Source: JBAXTE01 sp963556065 (GTDB taxonomy: Bacteria; Bacteroidota; Bacteroidia; Bacteroidales; WCHB1-69). From it: a DNA stretch of 64,000 bases. A program made the position numbers and the translations under genes. The notes below the pieces were generated by a model. It did not search any database. It was not told the DNA's origin and was given only the letters and a program-made list of their open reading frames with translations. The stretch covers positions 1 to 64,000 of the forward strand of contig CAUVYH020000020.1 in NCBI GenBank assembly GCA_963556065.3. Direction: 5' to 3'. Positions 1-9,210 of this stretch are shown here, one piece after another. Positions within the stretch are counted from its first letter, which is position 1. The number at the start of each line of letters is the position of its first letter.

Positions 1-3000
1 GCTAGAATATTTCCGGGATGATAATACAACGAATGAAAATAGTTTATACTCTTTGTCTTGCTAATTAGAGTATTGTATAATATTTCTTTAAAGCTTTGAT
101 TAATTTGTGTCAATGAATAAATATTAAAGATTTCTAATTCAGGTAAAGAGGTATAATTACTATTAGAATATTTTGCTATTTCATGTGGTTTTAGATTTTT
201 TTTCCTTATGAAATTTATGTCTTTGTAAGTTAAAATACCATTTTCAAATCTCTGCTGGCTATTTTGTTTGTATTTATCATTGCTATTTTTGCTCAGTTAA
301 TGCTTGAAAACTTATTTGTGATTGTTTAAACTTAAGAATAGTCCTTTTTTGATTCTCTTTAAAACTAACTTTTGCTTTAAATAAATTAAGTGTAGATACA
401 AGTTTTTCAAACTTGTTGGAATATAGAACATTTTCTATTTCCTCTAAAGGAATTGAGAAACTTCTATAATATCTAATTAATTTGTTTATTTCAATATTAA
501 ATGTTCTATCACTTATCTTATTAATATATTTGGTTGGTAGCTCGAACCAACTCACACGCAAATCTTCAACATCAAAATTGGTTTCCAAAAATGATATTAT
601 TTTTGAAGGTGGATATAACTCAATAAAACCTGCTAGCAAAAATCTATAACCCTTCTCAGAGACTACCTGTATTTCATGAATTAAGTTTATACATTCCTTA
701 AGTGAAACTAAGTCTTCACTTTGTAGAGTTTTCAAAGCGATCGGCAGACTAAATAAAGAATAGTCTTTTCTTTGGTAATATTTTGTCCAGTAGACATAAA
801 TGCTTTGAATATCAATTTCTCTGTTTTCTAACAAAGCTAAGCGAATATAATTATGTATTTTATCTCTTAAATCGAAGCTGCCTAAATCAGCATATTTACA
901 AATCAGCTCTTTTAATGTTGAATCATGATATTCATTTTTTTCCCTTGTCAATCCTATATCCATAGGAAAGGAGATTATTATAAACATCTTTTAAAATCCA
1001 GTTCGGATAATATTCTGGAGTATTGTATTTTAATAAAAATCGTTCAAGCATATAAGTAGCTTCATAAGCATTTCCATTTAGATACTCCTCAAAGCTAAAT
1101 TTTAGAATTTCATAGTCCTTAATGTTTGATTTGTGGATGTAAATGTTTTTCAATTATATGTGTTAAATACTCTCTGAAGTGTAATTTTATCTTTTAATAC
1201 CTTGTCAATATTTTTTTTATTCAACTGCCCTTGAATGCTTATTTATATATGTTTCCTCTTCATAAATCTCATTTTCTAACTTAATATGAAAATGTTCAGT
1301 ATCATAATGGTCGTTAGCTGTTCTATTATAAAGTAATGTTGTATTTCTTGTTTTAACGTAATAATACATTCCAAAAAGATAATCTGAGCTCGAAATATCT
1401 TCATCTGTTATTCCATTTGCTATTAGTGATTGGACATAAGTGTAATAAAACGAATTAATTGTGGATAGGTGCTCTCTGTTAACTAAGTTGAAAATTAAAG
1501 ATAAGTCATAGTAGTTGTTTACACTTAGTTCATTTGCGGAAATATCTTTTATAGTTTCTCTTAACTGATTGTAGAATGATATTATTGATTCATAATCAAC
1601 TGTATCTTTTATAATTCTTTCGAACGCATCTATTGAAGCGTATTTGATTAATATCTTCTTTTTCTGTTCTATTGAAAGTTGAAATAAGCTAAATCTTGAA
1701 AGAAATCTTTTTTCAAAGTGTAAAATTGACTCACAAACAAAGCTATTAACCTTATTTAATTTATTTGTGTAATCAATGTGCTTTCTTAAGAAAGTATTGA
1801 AACTATCGTGAAAAAGAGAAATTCTATTTAATTTTAGATCAAATAGATATGGATGCTCTTTAATAAACTCTTCAATGTAATACTTTTCTTCGCCGATAAA
1901 TAATTCTATTTCCGACTCCATTACATAGCAGTTTGAACATAGAAAAAGTGATAAACTTTGTTTCCCTTTTTCGTTTGAAATTATATTCTGATAATAGGAA
2001 TCAATGTTCTTAATTTGTTCTACTTTGGGTATTATTTTATGTAATTTATAGTGTTCTGCAAGATATTTCACAATGATTGGGTAGCCTTGTGAAATTCTAA
2101 AAACTTCCTCGATAACGGCGTATTCAGTTAGGTGAAACAAAATTTTAAGAACCTTTTCAGTTTGTTTCAAATTCCAATCTTCAAGTACGTGTTTTTTCCA
2201 ATTCAGTTCATTTGTTAATGGTCTCGAAAGAACAATAATTTTACAAAAACTTTTGGCTCTGTTTATAAAATTAATAAAACTTTCAAATTCTGGTTTATTG
2301 TAGTTTTTCGATATGGTCAAGACCGTCAATAATTAATATTTTATCTTCGATTTTTAGCTTTTTAAAAAGCGCTTGGTGTGTCCTAACTTTTTGGTCGTAA
2401 AATAGTTTAGTATTTAAATCACGAATGAAATTTTCAAACTTTAATCTTTCTTGATAATCCCTGTCTTGATTTCCAATCCAAAAGCGATATAATATATTAT
2501 TCTTATATTCTTTTGTTAGCGTATTTACAAAATGACTTTTACCTACTCCTGGTTTTCCTTCAATTAATAGAAGTGTTTCAAATTCTAAAAGTTTGTGACT
2601 AATTAAAACTGATTTTTTCTTGTAGTTCTGTAATAAAGACTTTAAGCTGAGGCAAAGAGTCTCTTGGAATTTCCCAAATTCTATTATCTAAGATTGAATT
2701 AAAAAAAGCAGTCAAGCTCGTTTTTCCTATGTGAATTGCTTTTAAGTAAATTGTTTATTTTTTTGTCAATTTGTGCTCTTGATAAAGAAATTATTGAAAC
2801 ATTAGTATCTAACTTATAACTAGGGAAATTCAGCGTTTTCTCATTTGGTTTTTATGGATGTTTTTTTAAAGAATAAGACATTCTTTTTTGAAGATAGTTT
2901 GTGTGGTTTACCTTTAATAAAGATTTCATTATTCTGAATTCTCAGATCGTCAACTGATACATCTTCAAAATCTTTTATTTGAAAATGGAAACTTTCTGAA

Positions 3001-3146
3001 TTCGTGGAAATTATTAAATCATCAAAACTATCAGATGTTTTAGCCTCTATTTCAATTTTTGAGATATTGCGTTCTACATCCATTATTGTCAATAGAAGTA
3101 AGGTAACTTGTTTTTGGTAGGAGTAGCCACTAAAAGCATTTCTCAT
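1..3146 (-). pseudogene. Nuclease-STAND NTPase defence gene, multiply frameshifted, 3' end outside window
   Basis: One long protein can be followed from its start at 3146 down past the window edge, but only by changing frame at least five times (near 2845, 2700, 2620, 2335, 1200, 1000 and 290). The N-terminus (2841-3146) begins MRNAFSGYSYQKQ and contains FHFQIKDFED, resembling the dsDNA-nuclease (Cap4/DUF4297-like) domain found ahead of NTPases. A Walker A motif, EGKPGVGKSHF, lies at about 2530-2562 and a Walker B motif, ILIIDGLDH, at about 2317-2346. The long C-terminal part (1-2300) is helical and lacks a recognised motif, as expected of a STAND sensor region. Such proteins act as anti-phage sensors (Avs-like). 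Several frame changes sit in A or T runs, so they may be true decay or sequencing errors. The architecture is well supported; the exact family is inferred. Confidence 0.7.
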
Positions 3147-3192
3147 TTTTTTTAAATTATATCTGTCTGAATAATAACTGTATCACCTGGTA

Positions 3193-3325
3193 CGCATTTT
3201 GGCTTGAATACACGTAGGAAGCTACATGCGGGGCGGGTTTTACCGATGAACTTCCTACGAAAAACTGCCTTTCAAATTACTAATTTTCAGCAAACGAAGC
3301 ACCAAAACCCGGTCGAGTAGCTGGA
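3193..3325. repeat. Structured spacer repeat, copy A
   Basis: This 130-bp segment recurs almost unchanged at 9038-9166, so the two copies bracket the restriction-modification module. It holds a perfect 9-bp stem (CGTAGGAAG / CTTCCTACG) and a second, imperfect stem (GCTAC...GGGTTTT / AAAACCC...GTAGC), giving a long imperfect palindrome directly 3' of the 627-aa methylase gene. It could be a cassette recombination site, a REP-like element or a structured terminator. Confidence 0.8.
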
Positions 3326-3465
3326 GTTGTATGCTGGGCTTTGTTTATTATTAGTTTGTTTTGTTTTTGTTTGTTTCTAACTCGCAATTATTCAGCTTTT
3401 TAAAAGTTGTGACTTTTGCGTAGAAGTCATTAGTGTTGACAAAAAAGTTGGCTGTAAGGTCTGAT

Positions 3466-5349
3466 TTATACGAGATTTGATACTCCATATTTGTTTTGCA
3501 AAAACCCATTTCTTTCTACAGAAGATTCATTCATTAATAGAAACTCTTCCTCATCCTTTGTTAGCCTACAAATACTAAAATCTTTCACATAGTTTTTTGC
3601 TAATGCATAGAAATTACCTGAATATGGTTTACTCGTATGCTTTATGTAATACCAAAAAACATTGGATTCTAGGATTCGTTTAACAATTTGCAATTCTCTT
3701 TCTGAATTAGAAAATAGAGCATAGCCAGCATATAGCAATAAATCTTCTTGGTCCGTGTATACAAAATACGGTTGGCTCGACATGTAGGGAAACAATAATT
3801 TTTTCCCATAATCATTAATAGCTTGTGATCTCCCAAATTCAAACCATTGATATTTTTTGGGTTTCCCCTTGTCTCGGTTGAACAACTGTTCTTGGTTGTG
3901 TTTCAAGTATGCATAAGCATTGGGAAATATATCTTGAAAATACAGTTCATCAAATACAACCATTTTATTATTCCCGCTTCTAAAAAGGTCTAGTTGATTG
4001 CTGTTGGAATGATATGGGAAAATGATTTTTTCTGTTAATAAAGGAATTTCATTTTCTGTTTTTAAACGGTTTGGTTTGATAATGTCTCGACAAATGCCTT
4101 TTTCTATTTTATGAAGTTTTCCGTTTTGGTGATAATAATATCTATCGTCCTCATCAACAGGCTTAAAAATAAAAATATCGTTACTCAATGTCGCTAAACC
4201 ATTTTTAATTGAATATTTGTTTCCCAAGGTTATTCCAGCATTTTCCAGCTTATCAATATTTTCTAGTATCAGACTTTTATTCAGAATCCAGCCTTTGTTA
4301 GTGTTTAGCTGTTTGTATGCAACATCTGAAAATGGCTTTACGGCATTGGTTTTAATAGCATCTGCATCTGCTTTTACATATTTTACCGAGTCAGATTTGT
4401 TTTTCGAAATACTAACGATACAAGTATAAGTTGATTTGTTCTCAAATATCTGTTGATCGCCAAAATCGATTATTGATATTGCGAGTTTATTTTGTTTGAA
4501 ATATTCACGAAGATTTCGAGCATTGACACTTCGCTTAAAGGTGTTTACTGTAATAAAACTAAGCAAACCTGTTTCTTTCAGGTTTGCCAACCCAATCTCG
4601 AAAAACGGAATATACAAATCAGGATTACCTGACTTGGTAACTTCCCATTTTGACATCAATTTTTTGGAATCTTTGCTTAAATGTTTTGCACGTACATAAG
4701 GAGGATTACCGACCACAGCATCAAAACCCGAGAAATCTGGAACATTACTACTCCAGTCAAAATCTAAAGCATTACCAACGTGCAAATTGAACTCAAACTC
4801 CGGAATGTCTTCACCATTGGAAACTGCAAGAAGCGTTAAAAGTATTTTTGCTCGTTGAATGGTATAATCTGAAATATCTAACCCAAAAATATTCTCTCTG
4901 AATATTTCAGCATAGGATTTTGTCGTTTTCGGTTTTATTCTCTCAACAGCTGAATGCAGAAAAGCTCCTGTTCCGCAAGCAATGTCTACAATGGTTAATG
5001 AATGAATGTCATTGTTACCGTTTGAATTAATCGCATTGTCAACTATATAGTTTTTTATGTAATTCGGCGTATAAACTGCACCATTAGTGACAACATCTTT
5101 TGAGGGAATCGTTATTTCAAATAATTCTGTCAAATCTTCAAGATCATACTTGCCATTTTTTAACTTCACCAAGTTCGTAAATTCTGAAACTTTTTTAGTG
5201 TCATTTCCTTCAATGCACGACTGAATTAACTTGTTATGTAGAATTGATATTTTACTGAACTCCAAAAATGCACCGACTATTAACTTGTTCGCCAGGACAA
5301 GGTCATCGGAATAGTTTTTGAGATATGTTATTATTTCCTTATGAATCAT
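3466..5349 (-). CDS. Eco57I-like N6-adenine DNA methyltransferase
   Basis: This 627-residue protein has a gamma-class N6-adenine methyltransferase core. The SAM-binding motif I is VDIACGTGAFLHSA (about residues 120-133), and the catalytic NPPY motif lies in DAVVGNPPYVRAKH (about 210-223). The C-terminal half resembles a TaqI/Eco57I-type target-recognition domain (LFPYMSSQPYFVY; YYIKHTSKPYSGNFYALAKNY). No nuclease domain is visible, so it is probably modification-only. Its start overlaps the stop of the upstream 1031-aa gene by 4 nt, implying translational coupling. The two methylases may modify the two strands of one asymmetric site, or this one may complement the nuclease-bearing enzyme. Methyltransferase identity is firm; the pairing is inferred. 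Confidence 0.9.
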   Translation of the reverse strand: MIHKEIITYLKNYSDDLVLANKLIVGAFLEFSKISILHNKLIQSCIEGNDTKKVSEFTNLVKLKNGKYDLEDLTELFEITIPSKDVVTNGAVYTPNYIKNYIVDNAINSNGNNDIHSLTIVDIACGTGAFLHSAVERIKPKTTKSYAEIFRENIFGLDISDYTIQRAKILLTLLAVSNGEDIPEFEFNLHVGNALDFDWSSNVPDFSGFDAVVGNPPYVRAKHLSKDSKKLMSKWEVTKSGNPDLYIPFFEIGLANLKETGLLSFITVNTFKRSVNARNLREYFKQNKLAISIIDFGDQQIFENKSTYTCIVSISKNKSDSVKYVKADADAIKTNAVKPFSDVAYKQLNTNKGWILNKSLILENIDKLENAGITLGNKYSIKNGLATLSNDIFIFKPVDEDDRYYYHQNGKLHKIEKGICRDIIKPNRLKTENEIPLLTEKIIFPYHSNSNQLDLFRSGNNKMVVFDELYFQDIFPNAYAYLKHNQEQLFNRDKGKPKKYQWFEFGRSQAINDYGKKLLFPYMSSQPYFVYTDQEDLLLYAGYALFSNSERELQIVKRILESNVFWYYIKHTSKPYSGNFYALAKNYVKDFSICRLTKDEEEFLLMNESSVERNGFLQNKYGVSNLV

Positions 5350-8300
5350 AGCTGTTCAATTATTTCAATTCGGTTAATATTTCTTCCTCTAAGAGTAAAA
5401 AACTCAACTTCCTCAGCGGACAATTGATACAGTTCATAAACCTTTGCATCAAGCCTGATCCAAAGGCTATTTAATGAATTTCGCAAAACATTTTTCTGAC
5501 GAGGTGTTGCCGAAATAAACTGATTCTGAATTCGCTCAATATCCTTTCCAAGACTTGCTATTTCCCGAATAAGCTCAGGGTTATTTTCATAATTCACTTT
5601 TGGAAAAGGAATCGGCTCAATAAACTGTTTGTTGAATTTAAAATATCCATTTTGCTGAGGATTTGCTATCGACCTTGCACAAACAGAGAATAAAGCAGAG
5701 TTTATTATACTCGCAACAGCGTACAAGTTGTTTTCATCTTTAATTGGAATATCAATGAAAAACATGTTTGCATTATCGCAATAATTATTCGGATTCTGAG
5801 TAACTGTGGCAAATGTGTCATTCGCAGTCATTGGAATTAAAACCTTTGGATAAATGGCTTTATGATTCTGTACGCGAGTAAAAAGATGCCAAGCTTCATT
5901 CCCTGCACAAGTTTCAACATTAGCAACAATTTCGTCTTTATTTCTTGTCAAATAGGCACCAGCTAAGGGAAATCGTAAAGAGAAATCAGAATAGCTAATG
6001 GAATCATTATTTTCTTCTGTAACATCATAAGGGAATATTACATAAGTGTCCGTAGTGTCTTTGCAGAAGGGATAAAACCGTTCGTTAACCAACAACGGTC
6101 TGCAAGCATCTATTTCTATTACAATATCATTCTCTAAATGTGAGTCACATAAAATAGTTCCGTCATCGTTAAACGATTTTACTTTCAAATGATAAGCTCT
6201 GTCCCACAAAACCTGAATCCCTACTTTTACATTTGCAAAATCGCCAAATTTTCCATGTATGTTTAGAAGTTGTGTTTTGATACTGAGTAATTCAGCATCA
6301 TTAAAATTCCATGGATTTACATCAAAAGCATTTGAAGGTATTACCGTAAAACTGGTACTATCTGTTTCAACTGGTTCAATACTTTCTAGTTTTGCAGGTA
6401 TTTCTTCAACATCATTTGAAATCTTTATAAATGAAACTATCTCTGGATGAGATTTTTCAAGAATCAGAGAAGCAATGTATGTAATTCTGTCTTTGAATAA
6501 ATTCGTTGTTTCAAAGTCTATTACCTGAGAAAGCAATTGATTAGAACTGATATACTCTCTTATTTTCTTTCCGTATTCTGTCTTAAAAAAACGTTTTTGA
6601 ATAATAAAACCTAGTTTACCCTGATTATTTAAAAGTCCAATGGCTCGTTCTATAAATGCAACAGACAAATCCACTTTGCCATTTTTAGTGGTTTCATATT
6701 TATCCTTTATGTACTGGTGCATAAAAGGATATTCTACGTTATAGTTTTTAACTTCAACATAAGGTGGATTCCCTACAATAAAATCGAATCCTGCATTTTC
6801 AGTAAATATTTCAGAGAACCCAGCTTCTGAATTCCAATCAAATGGATTTGTCTTATAAAGTTGTACTTCGTTCGTATTAATTTCAGGATATTCTTCTCTA
6901 ATATCATAGGAAACAAGAGTATTCCCGCATTTTACATTGTTCCCTACGTTATTTAAAATTTGGTCCCCATAAATCCCAATGTCTTGATAGTTTTCATGAA
7001 AATCAATGCTATCAATAACTTTTAGCGACAACGACATTCTTGCAACTTCAACTGCCTCGGGGTCAATATCAACAGCATAGATACAATTGGATATCAATCT
7101 TCGTTTGCCTTCAATAGTTAAGGTGGTGCTATTGCCATTTTTAAAAAATAATTCTGAAAAATTATCAGGGTGTTTCTGATTGTAGTATTCTATGATTATA
7201 TTTTGTAGATAATCAAAAATCTCAATTAGAAAAATTCCACTACCACACGTAAAATCAAGAATTTTTGTCTGAAATATTCCTTGAATACCTCCCTCTAGTA
7301 TTTTATTTTTAGATATTGTTCGTTTTAATAGATCTTGAACCAAAAACTGCGGTGTACTTATCGCGCCATTAGTTTTCAAGTACTCAAGTTTGAGCTTTTC
7401 AGAAACTACTTCATTTTCAATGAAAAGCTTCTTAGATAAAAATATTTCATAAATGTCACTGAGTAATTTTGTTGGAATTACATCAAAACGGTATGGCGAA
7501 GGGTAATATAAAAGTTCAAGGAGTCCATTGAAAATATCATCAGGTATTTCAATATCATGAATACTTTTTATTCGGTCAAATAGAGGTCCATCGTAATGAT
7601 TATAGAAATCGTTGTATGATGATTCTTTAAATGTATTCCAAAATCCTATTGCTTGGTAATCAAGCAATAATCCTTCTTTCTCAATCCTTCTAGCTTCACA
7701 TATACGAATGAAAACAATCCTATTAATGACTACTTGAGTAATATAGGCAAGTAGCTCTGAATTATCAGTTATTAAAGGCTTATTGTTATCAAGAATGCTG
7801 TTTGCTAAAGTCAGTCTAAAAGTGGATAGTTGTTTTGCGAATAGGAAATCAGGTGATATTTTTTGGATTCCTCTTTCGGTTTTAAGCGTATCAGAATACA
7901 ATTGGGATAGTTTTCCATTTAAAATATTGGATTTGAGCAAGTGTTCTTCCAATATTTCAAGGTTCTCTAAATAGTTATCAATATTTAAGTAAACTCTGCC
8001 TAAGCTTGTTGCCTGGTTTTGTGCTGGGAGATAGGTACAATCATATATTACAAACTCTTCAAAATTTGTTATAAATGCACAAGGAGCTTTGATAGACCAA
8101 CCATAAGATTTTATCTGGAATGCAGATGCTGAATCTGTTTCTAAATTGATATAAGTCCCTTTAGCATCAAGAAATGTTAGTTTTTCACCTCCTCGCTTAA
8201 ATGTATAATCAGGTCTTGTTGATGTCGAACCTATTGCAATTAATCTTTCTTTTTCTTCTCTTGAAAGTACTTTTTCTTGAAGAATCTGGGAAGTATCCAT

Positions 8301-8441
8301 CACATCCCAGTCAAATATGGCAATGAACTCGTTAATCCACATTCGCATGGTTTCTTCAGAACTAAGGTCTAAACGTCCTTGTTCTTTGAAAGTCTGATAT
8401 TTTTCTATCAGTTGTTGCAATCTATTTCTTCTATCTGCCAT
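5346..8441 (-). CDS. Type IIG-like restriction-modification enzyme
   Basis: This 1031-residue protein has the layout of Eco57I/type IIG enzymes. The N-terminal region has a PD-(D/E)XK-like pattern: RPDYTFKRGGEKLTFLDAKG, about residues 74-93, where D and the later DAK are candidate catalytic residues. A helical linker follows, then motif I (ILDFTCGSGIFLIEIF, about 390-405) and the catalytic NPPYVEV (about 550). The C-terminal third (from about 700) resembles a target-recognition domain and ends in a helical segment. It would cut and methylate unmodified DNA in one polypeptide. The start codon follows the HTH gene's stop with no gap, so the controller, this enzyme and the 627-aa methylase form one operon. 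Recognition site unknown. Confidence 0.88.
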   Translation of the reverse strand: MADRRNRLQQLIEKYQTFKEQGRLDLSSEETMRMWINEFIAIFDWDVMDTSQILQEKVLSREEKERLIAIGSTSTRPDYTFKRGGEKLTFLDAKGTYINLETDSASAFQIKSYGWSIKAPCAFITNFEEFVIYDCTYLPAQNQATSLGRVYLNIDNYLENLEILEEHLLKSNILNGKLSQLYSDTLKTERGIQKISPDFLFAKQLSTFRLTLANSILDNNKPLITDNSELLAYITQVVINRIVFIRICEARRIEKEGLLLDYQAIGFWNTFKESSYNDFYNHYDGPLFDRIKSIHDIEIPDDIFNGLLELLYYPSPYRFDVIPTKLLSDIYEIFLSKKLFIENEVVSEKLKLEYLKTNGAISTPQFLVQDLLKRTISKNKILEGGIQGIFQTKILDFTCGSGIFLIEIFDYLQNIIIEYYNQKHPDNFSELFFKNGNSTTLTIEGKRRLISNCIYAVDIDPEAVEVARMSLSLKVIDSIDFHENYQDIGIYGDQILNNVGNNVKCGNTLVSYDIREEYPEINTNEVQLYKTNPFDWNSEAGFSEIFTENAGFDFIVGNPPYVEVKNYNVEYPFMHQYIKDKYETTKNGKVDLSVAFIERAIGLLNNQGKLGFIIQKRFFKTEYGKKIREYISSNQLLSQVIDFETTNLFKDRITYIASLILEKSHPEIVSFIKISNDVEEIPAKLESIEPVETDSTSFTVIPSNAFDVNPWNFNDAELLSIKTQLLNIHGKFGDFANVKVGIQVLWDRAYHLKVKSFNDDGTILCDSHLENDIVIEIDACRPLLVNERFYPFCKDTTDTYVIFPYDVTEENNDSISYSDFSLRFPLAGAYLTRNKDEIVANVETCAGNEAWHLFTRVQNHKAIYPKVLIPMTANDTFATVTQNPNNYCDNANMFFIDIPIKDENNLYAVASIINSALFSVCARSIANPQQNGYFKFNKQFIEPIPFPKVNYENNPELIREIASLGKDIERIQNQFISATPRQKNVLRNSLNSLWIRLDAKVYELYQLSAEEVEFFTLRGRNINRIEIIEQL

Positions 8442-8741
8442 TTACTTGAGATTCCTTAAATAGTTGATTTTGCTTTCTGCAACTTTTAAAATGTCATTTG
8501 CAGAATCTTCTTGTAGTATTTCGTATGCAATATTTTCACTCAAATACTCTATCATTAATTCTTTTTCATCAAATTCTAAAGCTAGCGCAATACGAATTAC
8601 TTGTTCACGTCTAGCTTTGCGCTCTCCTCGTTCTATCTTACTAAGAATTGCTGTATCAATATCAATCAAAGCTGCGAGTTGTCTTAAAAGCATTCCTTTT
8701 GCCTCCCTTTTACTTCTTACGATGTCTCCAAATTTATCCAT
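8442..8741 (-). CDS. XRE-family controller (C-protein-like) regulator
   Basis: This 99-residue protein has a Cro/C1-type helix-turn-helix in its first 60 residues (FGDIVRSKREAKGMLLRQLA...DTAILSKIERGERKA). It stands immediately upstream of the two methylase genes and its stop codon abuts the next start. A perfect 17-bp inverted repeat lies just upstream of its own start. Small XRE proteins in this position commonly act as controller proteins that delay restriction until the host is methylated; that role is inferred from position. The C-terminal 35 residues (EILQEDSANDILKVAESKINYL) could be a dimerisation helix. Confidence 0.88.
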   Translation of the reverse strand: MDKFGDIVRSKREAKGMLLRQLAALIDIDTAILSKIERGERKARREQVIRIALALEFDEKELMIEYLSENIAYEILQEDSANDILKVAESKINYLRNLK

Positions 8742-8755
8742 TTGAAATATTTATC

Positions 8756-8772
8756 TTGACAATATTTGTCAA
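8756..8772. promoter_or_regulatory. Probable operator of the restriction-modification controller
   Basis: A perfect inverted repeat, TTGACAA-TAT-TTGTCAA, is centred 23 bp upstream of the controller start codon. A Cro/C1-type dimer would be expected to bind such a palindrome, giving autoregulation. AT-rich promoter-like sequence (TATATATATAATAT) follows at 8773-8788. Binding is inferred from position and symmetry only. Confidence 0.6.
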
Positions 8773-9037
8773 ATATATATATAATATCCCTTTTTTTATC
8801 GCTATTTTGAAATATAAATTAACAGACTTATCAACAGGCATTAGAAGGGAAGGGAAATAGTTCTTTTGCAAACTGCGGTAGTGTATCGGGTTGTGCACTT
8901 AGCAAATTTACTATTGTGGGTTGGCTTACTCAATTGTCCCGAAGGGAAAATTGGAACGGGAAAATATAGTTTGAAGCAGAGCTTCTATTTTATACTTCAA
9001 TATTTCTAATTTTACAATCAATCTATCCACAAATTGC

Positions 9038-9166
9038 GCATTTTGGCTTGCATACACGTAGGAAGCTACATGCAGGACGGGTTTACCGATGAACTTCCTA
9101 CGAAAAACTGCCTTTCAAATTACTAATTTTCAGCAAACGAAGCACCAAAACCCGGTCGGGTAGCGA
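9038..9166. repeat. Structured spacer repeat, copy B
   Basis: Near-identical to 3193-3325 over about 130 bp, including the perfect stem CGTAGGAAG / CTTCCTACG. It lies just 3' of the DUF4062 gene. Outside the shared block the sequence ends in ATGTTGGCGGC (about 9164-9176), which matches the outer arms of the spacer at 11045-11183. The adjoining stretch 8861-9037 carries no gene that I can support. Confidence 0.8.
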
Positions 9167-9210
9167 ATGTTGGCGGCTAGCATTTAGTTTTGTGAAGTAG
9201 TGTCGAAAAT

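Noticed and set aside
8464..8860. Plus-strand frames opposite the controller gene
   Set aside because: They are antisense to the well-supported HTH gene and its operator and show no family features.
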